Positions 6,187-14,108 of a stretch of 14,137 nucleotides of DNA are shown here, one piece after another; position 1 is the first letter of the stretch; each line of letters opens with the position of its first letter. The notes below the pieces were generated by a model, which did not search any database, was not told the DNA's origin, and was given only the letters and a program-made list of their open reading frames with translations. The position numbers and the translations under genes were made by a program. This stretch comes from JAQIBY01 sp051747965 (GTDB lineage Bacteria > Bacteroidota > Bacteroidia > Bacteroidales > ML635J-15), in contig JBNJGS010000076.1 in assembly GCA_051747965.1 (NCBI GenBank), positions 1-14,137 of the forward strand. Direction: 5' to 3'.

Positions 6187-7287
6187 TTATGATTTGTCAG
6201 CTTGGGATGCCATTGAATCCATGAAATTCAGAAAATCCTGCTGCCATGCATGCCGGGAATAGTGTTTTTTGACAGTTTCGCGTCCGGCCTTGCCAAGTTT
6301 TGTTCTCAGTTCTTCAGATTCAATAAGTTGCGATAGTTTGTTAAACCATTCCTCATCATTCCCTGCCAAAAATCCGTTTTCCCCATCCTGAATAATATCA
6401 GAATTGACGCCAACGGGCGACATAATGGTTGGAATTTCCAGCGCCATATACTGCAGGCCTTTAAAACCGCATTTTCCACGGGTCCATTCGTTGTCAGGCA
6501 ATGGCATTATGCCGATATTGATGGCAGAAAGGTCCTGAATTTCCGTGGATTTATTCCAATGTATCACCTCAATCGGCAGTTCAGAACATTCATATGAAAA
6601 GTTTACAATAAGCCGGAAACTGATTTTATCTCCGTACTTTTTATAAAGCCGTTTTAAAGCCGGAAGGGCCGTGTTAAAGTGTTTCAGTGTGGGCTCTGTG
6701 CCTGTCCAGCCGATGCAGATTTTTTCATTGCTGCTTTTGTTGGAGGCCTGGTGATAATCCGGATTTATCACGGTAGGGAACACCTTCACATTCTTGTTAA
6801 ACTGACGGGCATACCTGGCCAGATAGTCGTTTCCTGTAGTTACCACACTGGCGTAGCGGCAAATTTTTGCTGTTTTTTGCGGCTTTTTAATCCAGCTCAG
6901 GTTTTGATTGCCAATGGACGTATCGTTGAGCCATATGCTGTCATCAAAATCATAAATTACTGGTATGTTTTTTTTTGCCAGGCGTTTTTCAAAAAAGGTA
7001 CTGCCCAGCATAAAGGCTTCGCGGTAGATGAATATGGCGTCGTAATTTTTTGCACGGCGCAAATCACGCAGCCGGTGAAACCATGATTTCATCATTATGC
7101 GGAATTTTCCAAGGTATCGACCCGAAGCATAAAACACGGTATCATCCTTTACGGAAATGATATTGCTGTAGGTGACATCCCAGCCATTGTCCTTCAAATG
7201 GGGAAGAAACTGCTCAATGCGAAATCGCTGGCCGGGGCTGCGGTCATAACGATGCTGAACGATGCAAAGCATTTTTTTTCTTTTCAT
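6187..7287 (-). CDS. Glycosyltransferase, GT4-like (second of a pair)
   Basis: This 366-residue protein has two-domain GT-B architecture. The N-terminal half starts MLCIVQHRYDRSPGQRFRIEQFLPHL, with R-rich acceptor-side features, and contains VIYDFDDSIWL near 110-121. The C-terminal half carries IGWTGTEPTLKHF and a donor-binding stretch ending GKCGFKGLQYMALEIPTIMSPVG, then EDGENGFLA-like IQDGENGFLAGNDEEW. The FKGLQYMALEIP segment occupies the place of the GT4 E-x7-E motif, with the first Glu not conserved. No signal peptide or TM segment is seen, so it is likely cytoplasmic or peripheral at the inner membrane. Its start overlaps the preceding glycosyltransferase stop by 4 bp (ATGA), so the two are translationally coupled and probably build one glycan. 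Sugar and acceptor are unknown. Confidence 0.87.
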   Translation of the reverse strand: MKRKKMLCIVQHRYDRSPGQRFRIEQFLPHLKDNGWDVTYSNIISVKDDTVFYASGRYLGKFRIMMKSWFHRLRDLRRAKNYDAIFIYREAFMLGSTFFEKRLAKKNIPVIYDFDDSIWLNDTSIGNQNLSWIKKPQKTAKICRYASVVTTGNDYLARYARQFNKNVKVFPTVINPDYHQASNKSSNEKICIGWTGTEPTLKHFNTALPALKRLYKKYGDKISFRLIVNFSYECSELPIEVIHWNKSTEIQDLSAINIGIMPLPDNEWTRGKCGFKGLQYMALEIPTIMSPVGVNSDIIQDGENGFLAGNDEEWFNKLSQLIESEELRTKLGKAGRETVKKHYSRHAWQQDFLNFMDSMASQADKS

Positions 7288-8510
7288 TTTATCATCCCCT
7301 TATAAACACTCATATAGGTTTGGCAAGCCATCTCCAAAGAAAACAAATTCGTGGCAAGTAGCCTTAGTTTTTTGGGACTGGTTTGCATCAGATTATCCAG
7401 TTGTTCAATGGTTTTTTGATATGACCCGGGGTGCATGTCCTGAACAAGTAGTCCGGCATCATGTCTGCCAACTATTTTATCCACATCACCAACGCCTGCA
7501 TTGCTGATTACCGGGATACCCATGCCCAATACCTCAGCCAGTTTGGTAGGAGAGGAGGCTTTTTTGGAGAATACAGGCTTGATGAAAAATATTGTCACGC
7601 TACTGAGGCTTATCATTGCGGGAACCTCCTGCCTGCTTGCCGGCCGGATGATGATTTTGTCTGTCGGAATGCCTTTGGCACGTGCGGGTTGCAGAATGAT
7701 TTCGGGATCATCGCGGGAAATGATGAGGAATTTGGCACCTGGTTTTTTCTTTATCAGTTCTGCGTAAAAATCCAGCATTTCTCCGGTCATGTACCATGTT
7801 CCCAGCGAACCAAGATAGGACAAAACAAAATCATTCTTTTTTATGCCGGTTTCTTTGCGTAGTGCTTCTACCGATTCAGGCGTAAGATTATCCGGTGAAA
7901 AATGTCCGAGGTCTGCACTGCACGGGATTACGCTGATATCATTTTCAGAAACATTCCAGGTATCCCGGTTCACCATTATTTCTTTTCCGGCTTCGGTCAG
8001 GCTGATGACATGATCGGCATGCGCCAGAAAAGCTCTTTCCTTTTGCTTGAAATAGCGGTACACCAATCTGAAAACAGGATTGCTGAGTTTCCACAATCCG
8101 CCGTCAACCCGTTCATCGGGATAAAACCCACGCATATCAAATAGGAAAGGGACAGCAAATTTTTTCTTCAGGGACAAACCGGCAAAAGCTGAGATGTACG
8201 ACCGGCAGTGACAAATATCAAAGGAATGTTTTTCCTGCAGTCGGGCAGCAGTTTTGCGAATTCTGCTGATGTCTTTTAACGTGCTGAGTACGGGGGGATT
8301 CTTTGTGTAGCTTAGCGGATGCCAGTGGATATCGTGTTTGCCCAGCAGTTCTGAGGTGCCTGCCTTATTTTGTTGATAGTTGTTGGATTTTTCTGCGCTT
8401 ATTACATGATATTCCACGCCGGATTTACTCAGTTCAATCAGGTACGGAATTACCTGGGACTGTCCGAGCGGATCGGTCATGCCGTCGTAGGAGATATAGA
8501 GTACACGCAT
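7284..8510 (-). CDS. Glycosyltransferase, GT4 family (first of a pair)
   Basis: This is a 408-residue GT-B glycosyltransferase. It opens MRVLYISYDGMTDPLGQSQV, the usual GT4 start with an N-terminal beta-strand and a glycine-containing loop near the acceptor site. A middle strand VLSYLGSLGTWY marks the beginning of the donor domain. SKKASSPTKLAEVLGMGIPVISNAGVGD then provides the nucleotide-sugar motif (E-x7-type helix, GIPVI strand). I placed the start at ATG 8510. The frame also extends to a TTG at 8522, but that adds only four residues before the conserved opening. The gene begins 17 bp after the hairpin at 8528-8557 and ends in a 4-bp overlap with the next glycosyltransferase. It probably works with that enzyme on a surface polysaccharide or glycolipid; specificity is not readable. 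Confidence 0.87.
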   Translation of the reverse strand: MRVLYISYDGMTDPLGQSQVIPYLIELSKSGVEYHVISAEKSNNYQQNKAGTSELLGKHDIHWHPLSYTKNPPVLSTLKDISRIRKTAARLQEKHSFDICHCRSYISAFAGLSLKKKFAVPFLFDMRGFYPDERVDGGLWKLSNPVFRLVYRYFKQKERAFLAHADHVISLTEAGKEIMVNRDTWNVSENDISVIPCSADLGHFSPDNLTPESVEALRKETGIKKNDFVLSYLGSLGTWYMTGEMLDFYAELIKKKPGAKFLIISRDDPEIILQPARAKGIPTDKIIIRPASRQEVPAMISLSSVTIFFIKPVFSKKASSPTKLAEVLGMGIPVISNAGVGDVDKIVGRHDAGLLVQDMHPGSYQKTIEQLDNLMQTSPKKLRLLATNLFSLEMACQTYMSVYKGMIK

Positions 8511-8527
8511 TGCTTGTGGCAATGAAA

Positions 8528-8557
8528 GGCCGGCTCTGAAATAATGCAGAACCGGCC
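8528..8557 (-). terminator. GC-rich hairpin between nfu-type gene and glycosyltransferases
   Basis: GGCCGGCTCTG (8528-8538) and CAGAACCGGCC (8547-8557) form an 11-position stem around AAATAATG. The one non-Watson-Crick position is A.C or G.U depending on strand, and it is G.U in the minus-strand RNA. On that strand the stem is followed by TTTC, a short T-run, so it may be a weak intrinsic terminator for mrp-nfu. Because it ends only 17 bp before the glycosyltransferase ATG, it could instead act as an attenuator. Confidence 0.6.
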
Positions 8558-8564
8558 AGTATGC

Positions 8565-8795
8565 TTATACTGAGACGACTTCTTTCACCTCAGGTACATC
8601 CTGTTTGAGTTTTTCTTCCACTCCCAGTTTTAGTGTTTGCACGCTAAAAGGGCAGGATCCGCAGGCACCCAGCAGTTTTACTTGCACTACGTAATCATCG
8701 GTGATATTAACCAGGGAAATATCGCCGCCATCGGCCTGGAGGTATGGTCTGACCTCTTCAATAGATTTTTTAATTTTTTCTTTAATTTCTTCCAT
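8565..8795 (-). CDS. Nfu/NifU C-terminal-domain Fe-S scaffold protein
   Basis: This 76-residue protein consists of the NifU C-terminal domain alone: a first helix with IEEVRPYLQADGGDISLVNI, the core strand VVQVKLLGACGSCPFSVQTLK with the CxxC pair C45 and C48, and a final helix-strand LKQDVPEVKEVVSV. In Nfu proteins two such domains bind a [4Fe-4S] cluster between their CxxC pairs and pass it to target enzymes. The length equals a minimal Nfu domain, without the A-type N-terminal domain of E. coli NfuA. It starts 4 bp after mrp, so the two are almost certainly cotranscribed and act in one cytosolic Fe-S delivery route. Confidence 0.93.
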   Translation of the reverse strand: MEEIKEKIKKSIEEVRPYLQADGGDISLVNITDDYVVQVKLLGACGSCPFSVQTLKLGVEEKLKQDVPEVKEVVSV

Positions 8796-8799
8796 GGGA

Positions 8800-9927
8800 T
8801 TATTTTTTTGTTATTTCAACCCGCTTTGTTGCAGGTTTTTCTTTATTTCTTATCTCGATTTGTTTCATCATTTCAACGGCTGCCTCTTCGAAAGCTTTTC
8901 CGGTGATGGAATTGAGGTCGGTGGCAGCGGGCTTGCCTTCATCGCCACCTTCGCGTATGCTTTGTACCAGGGGTATCTGACCCAGCAGCGGGATGTTGGT
9001 TTCCTGTGAGAGTTTTTTGCCGCCTTCTTTACCAAAAAGGTAGTACTTGTTGTCGGGAAGTTCCTCGGGGGTAAACCATGACATGTTTTCCACAATGCCG
9101 ACAACGGGAACTTCTATACCTTTTGTGTTGAACATCCCAATGCCTTTGCGTGCATCAGCGAGGGCCACTTCCTGTGGCGTCGTGACAATGATTGCACCTG
9201 TAACGGCTACGCTTTGTACCAGTGTCAGATGAATGTCGCTGGTTCCCGGAGGCAAATCGAAAAGCAGATAATCCAGTTCACCCCATTCGGTATCGTTGAT
9301 GAGCTGTTTGAGTGCATTTGTAGCCATGGCACCACGCCAGACTAAGGCAGAATCCTTATCAACAAAGAAACCAACAGACAGCATTTTAACGCCGTATTTT
9401 TCAAAAGGCAGAATCCAGTCTTTACCATCCACTTTTTTGCCGCTTGGCTTTTCATCTTCAACACCAAACATTTTAGGTATGCTTGGGCCAAAGATATCGG
9501 CATCCAGAAGGCCTACTTTATAACCGTGCATAGCCAGAGAAATGGCCAGATTTACCGCTACAGTTGATTTTCCAACGCCACCTTTCCCGGAGGCTACGGC
9601 AATCATGTTTTTTACTTTATCGACACCTGTTTTGGCTTTGTCTGTATTGATTTCTGCTTCTTTGGTAATTGCTTTGCTCCTGGCTGTAATGTTGCCACGG
9701 ATATCAATATTGTCCTGCCCAAATGCATCTTCCAGGATTTTCACACACGCCTGTTTCATTGAAGCAATGAACGGGTCATTGTCTTTTTCAAATACAAGAT
9801 CGAATGAAACAGATTTTCCATTGATTGTGATGTTTTCTACCATGCCGAGTTCGATAGCATTTTTACCGTTCCCGGGATAAAGGACATCCTGAAGTACTTT
9901 GGTTACATTATCTTTATTAAGTTGCAT
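8800..9927 (-). CDS. mrp: Mrp/ApbC (NBP35-type) P-loop ATPase
   Basis: This 375-residue protein has an N-terminal MIP18/DUF59-like domain (about 1-85, with VLYPGNGKNAIELGMVENITI). The P-loop ATPase follows: deviant Walker A GKGGVGKS at 114-121 with the signature lysine, a LLDADIFGPSIPKMFG switch region, and LLFDLPPGTSDIHLTL. Mrp/ApbC proteins carry and transfer Fe-S clusters in the cytoplasm. In E. coli Mrp, a CxxC follows the GIVENMS strand. Here the equivalent stretch GIVENMSWFTPEELPDNKYY contains no cysteine, and the only Cys is C61, in the N-terminal domain. Cluster ligands may therefore come from the Nfu protein encoded 4 bp downstream. A TAACTTTG box lies 42 bp before the ATG. Identity is secure; the mode of cluster binding is open. 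Confidence 0.93.
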   Translation of the reverse strand: MQLNKDNVTKVLQDVLYPGNGKNAIELGMVENITINGKSVSFDLVFEKDNDPFIASMKQACVKILEDAFGQDNIDIRGNITARSKAITKEAEINTDKAKTGVDKVKNMIAVASGKGGVGKSTVAVNLAISLAMHGYKVGLLDADIFGPSIPKMFGVEDEKPSGKKVDGKDWILPFEKYGVKMLSVGFFVDKDSALVWRGAMATNALKQLINDTEWGELDYLLFDLPPGTSDIHLTLVQSVAVTGAIIVTTPQEVALADARKGIGMFNTKGIEVPVVGIVENMSWFTPEELPDNKYYLFGKEGGKKLSQETNIPLLGQIPLVQSIREGGDEGKPAATDLNSITGKAFEEAAVEMMKQIEIRNKEKPATKRVEITKK

Positions 9928-9969
9928 ATGTTATGACATTTAAAAACGTAAAAAATCAGTAAACTGTGA

Positions 9970-9977
9970 CAAAGTTA
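9970..9977 (-). promoter_or_regulatory. Candidate -7 box for mrp-nfu
   Basis: The minus strand reads TAACTTTG here, an exact match to the Bacteroidota TAnnTTTG element, in the 93-bp gap between the alkyltransferase-like gene and mrp. I see no TTTG at the usual upstream spacing, so the assignment rests on this box and its position alone. The rest of the gap (9928-10020) shows no hairpin or other signal. Confidence 0.45.
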
Positions 9978-10020
9978 AACAAAGATTCGGTGAATTGTTC
10001 ATTCGTTTGGGTGAGATTCG

Positions 10021-10383
10021 TCAGGAGCTGATGTTTTTCAGGTGTTTGGCAGGGTCCCAAACAATGTTTTCAAAATTTACGATCTGATCATTTTTTACTT
10101 CAATGCCTTCGCTCCTGAGCAAATCTTCCATAACATGTGCACCGCTGAAGTGATGTTTTCCGGTAAGCATGCCGTTGCGGTTGACAACCCTGTGGGCAGG
10201 TACAGGTGGCTGGCTGCCATGGGAATTATTCATTGCCCATCCAACCATGCGTGCAGCCTGTGGCGATCCGATAAATTTTGCAATATGGCCGTAACTTGAT
10301 ACCCGGCCTTCCGGAATCTGCCTGACAACATCATAAATCCGGAGAAAAAAATCATTATTGGATGAATCCTTCGCGTTTTTCAT
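10021..10383 (-). CDS. Alkyltransferase-like protein (ATL), non-catalytic MGMT homologue
   Basis: With ATG 10383 as start this is a 120-residue protein. The MGMT-type DNA-binding domain is plain: IPEGRVSSYGHIAKFIG, AARMVGWAMNNS (arginine that flips the base), then VPAHRVVNRNGMLTG. In active O6-alkylguanine-DNA alkyltransferases the motif is PCHRV; here the methyl-accepting cysteine is alanine (A63, PAHR). ATL proteins such as E. coli YbaZ (PWHR) bind O6-alkylguanine and hand it to nucleotide excision repair instead of reversing it. That role is inferred here from family knowledge. The frame extends upstream to a GTG at 10407; I prefer the ATG because the extension adds only a non-conserved tail. 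It overlaps the end of trmB by 29 bp. Confidence 0.88.
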   Translation of the reverse strand: MKNAKDSSNNDFFLRIYDVVRQIPEGRVSSYGHIAKFIGSPQAARMVGWAMNNSHGSQPPVPAHRVVNRNGMLTGKHHFSGAHVMEDLLRSEGIEVKNDQIVNFENIVWDPAKHLKNISS

Positions 10384-11080
10384 TGATTTTAGGATTTTGC
10401 AAATCACTCTGTTTTGGGAGCCTGAAGCTTATGTATCTTATGGTGCGGCCTTTTTCCAGCCAAATGCTTTCGTAGTGTGTTTTGATGGGAGGCACAACAT
10501 CTGAGTGGTCACCGTCATAGATGTCAGGTATGTTGTGTATTACAGGCAGTTTGTTTTTGTTAATGACATCAATGGTGTAAGCATACAGCACCGGATCGTC
10601 GGTTTTAAGGTGGACGATGCCCTGATCCCTGAGTATTTTCTGATAGCGGGTGAGGAATTTGGGAGATGTCAGTCGTTTGTTGATGCCTTTGCGTTTTTCG
10701 CGATGGGGGTCTGAGAAGGTGCACCATATCTCATCCACTTCATTCAGGCTAAAGCAGTGGTGAATAAAATCAATGCGGATTCTCAGGAATGCAACGTTTT
10801 TCATTCCTTTTTCAAAGGATGTTTTTGCTCCCCGCCAGATCCGGGCTCCTTTGATGTCTATGCCAATGTAGTTGTTTTGCGGATTTCTTTCTGCCAGCCC
10901 GATTGTGTATTCGCCTTTTCCGCAGCCAAGTTCAAGAATAATGGGATTGTTGTTGCCAAAAAAATGTTTCCATTTCCCTTTCATATCCACCTGGTCGTTT
11001 TCGAGCGCCAGGTAATTGGGTTGTATTAGATGCGGGAATGTTTTGTTTTCCCGAAATCTCTTCAATTTGTTCTTGGCCAC
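10355..11080 (-). CDS. trmB: tRNA (guanine-N7-)-methyltransferase
   Basis: This 241-residue class I SAM-dependent methyltransferase makes m7G at position 46 of tRNA. SAM motif I is ELGCGKGEYTIGLA at 50-63. Motif II is YIGIDIKGARIWRGA at about 71-85, followed by FLRIRIDFI and the TrmB-specific acidic site IWCTFSDPHREKRKGINKRLTSPKFL (about 118-143; cited by its FSDP core at 122-125). The family more often has FPDPW at that place. The start is a GTG at 11080: no in-frame ATG is near, and AKNKLKRFRENKTF is the usual opening of Bacteroidota TrmB. It follows gldH by 6 bp and overlaps the alkyltransferase-like gene, placing it inside the holB-ricT-gldH operon. Confidence 0.92.
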   Translation of the reverse strand: MAKNKLKRFRENKTFPHLIQPNYLALENDQVDMKGKWKHFFGNNNPIILELGCGKGEYTIGLAERNPQNNYIGIDIKGARIWRGAKTSFEKGMKNVAFLRIRIDFIHHCFSLNEVDEIWCTFSDPHREKRKGINKRLTSPKFLTRYQKILRDQGIVHLKTDDPVLYAYTIDVINKNKLPVIHNIPDIYDGDHSDVVPPIKTHYESIWLEKGRTIRYISFRLPKQSDLQNPKINEKREGFIQ

Positions 11081-11086
11081 TATGTG

Positions 11087-11566
11087 CTATTCTTGTTCAG
11101 GTTTTTCTACTGCTATTCCTACATCCATGATGCCCGGAAGCTTTTCCATGCGCATGGCCTGTTCAAGTTTGATGGTGTACGTGCCGGTATGTTCGAATTT
11201 GTAATTTACCAGCCAGGGAATTTCATTGTCCCAGATGTCTCCCATGCCGTCACCCAGCCATTTGCCTGATGGATCTGCAAGCACACATTCCAGGGTATCG
11301 ATATCGGTTTTACCCGTTGGCGAAGTAGTGTGAATAAAAATCCAGACATTGGAATATGGATACATGCTAGCGTTGCGCACCAGTACATCTACCTTGTATG
11401 CCTGTTCGCTGTCTTCAATATCAAATTCAAATTCCGGTTGAAAGGATCTGTCCCAGATTTTGTCGGGAATATCAATATATTCCTTGTACACGGTGTTTTT
11501 GTCACATGCCTGCAAGAGCAGGACAGACAGAAGAAAAGTAAGAAAAACTGCTTTATTTCCTGACAT
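11087..11566 (-). CDS. gldH: GldH-family lipoprotein
   Basis: This 159-residue protein has a lipoprotein signal peptide: positive start, hydrophobic core VFLTFLLSVLL, and lipobox LQAC with the lipidated cysteine at 21. The body matches GldH: an early YKEYIDIPDKIWDRS, then a beta-rich domain, and the characteristic WLGDGMGDIWDNEIPWL near 103-119. GldH is required for gliding in Flavobacterium johnsoniae, but homologues occur in non-gliding Bacteroidota, where the role is unclear. It does not by itself show that this organism glides. D22 directly after the cysteine does not necessarily retain the protein in the inner membrane in this phylum. The start overlaps the end of ricT by 14 bp; trmB follows 6 bp on. 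Confidence 0.9.
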   Translation of the reverse strand: MSGNKAVFLTFLLSVLLLQACDKNTVYKEYIDIPDKIWDRSFQPEFEFDIEDSEQAYKVDVLVRNASMYPYSNVWIFIHTTSPTGKTDIDTLECVLADPSGKWLGDGMGDIWDNEIPWLVNYKFEHTGTYTIKLEQAMRMEKLPGIMDVGIAVEKPEQE

Positions 11567-12767
11567 TTTTTTTCTGATTTTTATTGGGTTTATTTCCTTT
11601 GTTTTTGTTCGGATTCGGACCCTTCTTTACACGACGTTTCTTGTTGGAATTGGGTCGTTTTCCTTTTGGTTTTTTTGATTTTTCGAATCGGTTTATGCTA
11701 TCCTGATTGAGATTGCTTGCATAATCAATATTCTGTTCTGATTTTACTCTAACTTCAATCTTATCAGTGAGCTCCTCCACTTCGATCCCCTGCTTGTTAA
11801 GCTCAATGATTTCTTTGACACGCTTGATAGGTACTGCAGTTAACACAGGAGAGTTATCAACAAACATTTCATAGTACATCAGATGCTTATGGATATCATT
11901 TTTGACATGCCGTGCTGTGCCAAGTTTGGTTTTAAGTTCCAGATGCCCATTTGGGAATTTTCTTCTTTCATACTGATAGACGGGCAATTCGTAATTAATG
12001 CAGCATTTCAGTTTACCACACTGTCCGGCAAGTTTCTGGGGGTTGGGTGATAGCTCCTGAGCCCGTGCAGCATGTGTGGTGGCAGATTTAAAATTGGATA
12101 ACCAGGTTGTGCAGCACAATTCCCTGCCGCATGGACCAATTCCTCCAAGTCTCCCGGCTTCCTGTCTGGCACCGATTTGTTTCATTTCTACACGGATACG
12201 GAACTCATCAGCCATAATTTTAATCAGCTCTCTGAAATCAACGCGCTCATCAGCAATGTAATAAAAAATGGCCTTGGTTTTATCTCCCTGAAACTCAACG
12301 TCACCGAGTTTCATATCCAGCCCCAGGTTTTTTATCATTTCCCGGGTACGCAGCATGGTGGGTAATTCAAGCTCAACAGCTTGCTTCCATTTGGTAATGT
12401 CTGCCGGCTTGGCTTTTCTGTACACCTTTTTGAATTCGGTATTCAGGCTGATGTTGTTTTTATGTAGCTGATTTTTTACCAGTTCACCGGTTAGGGAGAC
12501 TATCCCGATATCGTGACCCGGAGAGCCTTCTACTGCAACAACATCGCCGATACGCAAGGGCAACTCATTGATGTTTTCAAAATATGATTTTCTTGTATTT
12601 TTAAATCTTATTTCTACTATCTTAAATGGATGTGGTGTCTGCGGAGTATCTTTTAACCAATCATATACATCAAGCTTATAACATCCGTGAGATATATTAA
12701 ATTCATTGGCACTTTCATCAATCTCGCAAACCCTGCATCCGTGTTCTAATTCTCTGCTTTTCGTCAT
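11553..12767 (-). CDS. ricT: PSP1-domain protein, RicT family
   Basis: With ATG 12767 as start this is a 404-residue protein. An in-frame TTG at 12791 would add eight residues; I prefer the ATG. The PSP1 domain covers roughly 70-290. It carries the cysteine sets GPCGRELCC (C213, C218, C219) and GQCGKLKCC (C250, C255, C256), which in RicT homologues bind an Fe-S cluster in a complex with RicA and RicF (RNA processing in Bacillus). An extra CxxC pair sits at the N-terminus (C11, C14). The last 60 or so residues are an unstructured Lys/Asn/Pro tail, repeated PNxNK-type, suggesting RNA or ribosome contact. It lies 44 bp after holB, the usual neighbour of PSP1 genes, and overlaps gldH. The exact role in Bacteroidota is not established. 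Confidence 0.9.
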   Translation of the reverse strand: MTKSRELEHGCRVCEIDESANEFNISHGCYKLDVYDWLKDTPQTPHPFKIVEIRFKNTRKSYFENINELPLRIGDVVAVEGSPGHDIGIVSLTGELVKNQLHKNNISLNTEFKKVYRKAKPADITKWKQAVELELPTMLRTREMIKNLGLDMKLGDVEFQGDKTKAIFYYIADERVDFRELIKIMADEFRIRVEMKQIGARQEAGRLGGIGPCGRELCCTTWLSNFKSATTHAARAQELSPNPQKLAGQCGKLKCCINYELPVYQYERRKFPNGHLELKTKLGTARHVKNDIHKHLMYYEMFVDNSPVLTAVPIKRVKEIIELNKQGIEVEELTDKIEVRVKSEQNIDYASNLNQDSINRFEKSKKPKGKRPNSNKKRRVKKGPNPNKNKGNKPNKNQKKNVRK

Positions 12768-12811
12768 CTTACTATCACTTTCGGGTTGCAAATTAAGGTC
12801 AAAGTTAATAC

Positions 12812-13933
12812 TTATTTTTGGATCAGACGAATTAGATTAAAACTTAAATCGAGCAGGACAATTTTTGGTGTGCCGTTTCTTTCGATATGATGGTAGGCCT
12901 GTTCAATTTCTTCCTGTACTGAAAATATTTTTTTCAGATTGATATGTGGGCTTATTCTTGAGGCCAGTTCCTTTTCCTGGGTGAGCAGAAAACTCAGACT
13001 TTTGTTTTTGGTGCGCAACATCAGCATTTCCCGGAAAAACCGCAATGCATACTGCAAAAAACCTTTTTGTTTTTCTCTTCCCTGAACAGCCATGTTTTCG
13101 GACCATTCTATACAACCGGTGATGTCTTTTTTTACCATAACACTCAGCCATTGCTTTATGCCATCGAGATGTTCCAGTCTTGCCTGACTGGCCTCCAGAT
13201 GATTTCTTGCTTCGGCCAGATTTCCCCTGCTCATGCGGCTTATGTTGGCTGCTTCTGTGGCTTCTGTCTGATATGTTTCGCTTATCCACCGGGCAAGTTC
13301 CTCTGAATGAATGGCGGGAATCTTTACCGGAGTAGTACGCGAGAATATGGTTGGCAGTACATTGTTTCTGTCCTCCGATATCAACAAAAATACCGTCTTT
13401 GGCGGAGGCTCTTCAATCATTTTAAGCAATTTGTTGGCTGCCGTTACATTCATTTTTTCAGGCAACCATATAATCATGAACTTAAATTCAGATTCATATG
13501 TCTTTAAATTCAGTTTTCTGATGATTTCTGTGGCTTCGTCGCGATAAATACTGGCCTGCTTGTTTTCGCTTTCCAGCTTTTCCAGCCATTGCTGATACGA
13601 AAAATAGGGTGTGTTTATGAGTGTTTCCCGCCATATATCAATGTAGGTATCGCTGATGGGCTTTCGGGAACCGGATTTCACAACTGGAAAAACAAAATGC
13701 AAATCCGGATGAATGAGCTTGTTGAATTTTTTGCATGATGGACATTCACCACAGCTATCGTTTTCTGACGGATTCTGACATGAAATGTACTGGGCAAAAG
13801 CAATGGCCAAAGGTAGTTTCCCGGAACCCGGAGGGCCAAAAAACAATTGGGCATGACTGATCCTGTTGTCTTTAATTGTTTGAACCAGATTGGTCTTAAT
13901 TTCTTGTTGTCCTATGATATCACGGAATTGCAT
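12812..13933 (-). CDS. holB: DNA polymerase III delta' subunit (clamp loader)
   Basis: This 373-residue AAA+ clamp-loader subunit opens MQFRDIIGQQEIKTNLVQTI and has a P-loop FFGPPGSGKLPLA at about 31-43. The residue after the P-loop lysine is leucine, not Thr/Ser, consistent with delta' being an ATPase-inactive member. A zinc-binding set C52, C61, C64, C67 (CGECPSCKK) follows. Sensor region MIEEPPPKTVFLLISEDRNNVLPTIFSR (about 166-193) includes the SR arginine finger that acts on the neighbouring gamma/tau ATP site, though the usual SRC cysteine is Thr here. The C-terminal collar domain ends LDLSFNLIRLIQK. It is the first gene of the five-gene cluster; the ATG at 13933 is clear. Confidence 0.92.
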   Translation of the reverse strand: MQFRDIIGQQEIKTNLVQTIKDNRISHAQLFFGPPGSGKLPLAIAFAQYISCQNPSENDSCGECPSCKKFNKLIHPDLHFVFPVVKSGSRKPISDTYIDIWRETLINTPYFSYQQWLEKLESENKQASIYRDEATEIIRKLNLKTYESEFKFMIIWLPEKMNVTAANKLLKMIEEPPPKTVFLLISEDRNNVLPTIFSRTTPVKIPAIHSEELARWISETYQTEATEAANISRMSRGNLAEARNHLEASQARLEHLDGIKQWLSVMVKKDITGCIEWSENMAVQGREKQKGFLQYALRFFREMLMLRTKNKSLSFLLTQEKELASRISPHINLKKIFSVQEEIEQAYHHIERNGTPKIVLLDLSFNLIRLIQK

Positions 13934-13961
13934 CCTTTTTTTGTGTTTGGATTTTCAGCTA

Positions 13962-13969
13962 CGAAGGTA
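13962..13969 (-). promoter_or_regulatory. Possible -7 box for the holB operon
   Basis: The minus strand reads TACCTTCG, one base from TAnnTTTG, 28 bp before the holB start codon. No TTTG lies at the proper distance upstream. It is the best candidate in this leader but is weak. The remainder of 13934-14110 has no open reading frame I would support and no clear RNA structure. Confidence 0.3.
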
Positions 13970-14108
13970 GGAAAAATGCTGCAATTTTATCTTTGGTGCC
14001 TGATTTTTGTTTGGCCATCTTTGGCAATGTCCGGCACAGGGATTCTCACAGTACATACTGCAAAATATGATAATCTGTATGGGTAATCCATCTTAGTGTG
14101 CTTGCTGA

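Noticed and set aside
8511..8522. Longer TTG start for the first glycosyltransferase
   Set aside because: The extra four residues precede the conserved MRVLYIS opening, which has its own ATG.
10384..10407. Longer GTG start for the alkyltransferase-like gene
   Set aside because: It would lengthen the overlap with trmB to 53 bp, and it adds residues with no family match.
12768..12791. Longer TTG start for ricT
   Set aside because: A good ATG lies eight codons in, and the extension shows no family similarity.
13822..13839. P-loop change in holB (Leu after Lys) as a damaged gene
   Set aside because: Delta' subunits are generally ATPase-inactive, so an altered P-loop is expected and not a sign of decay.
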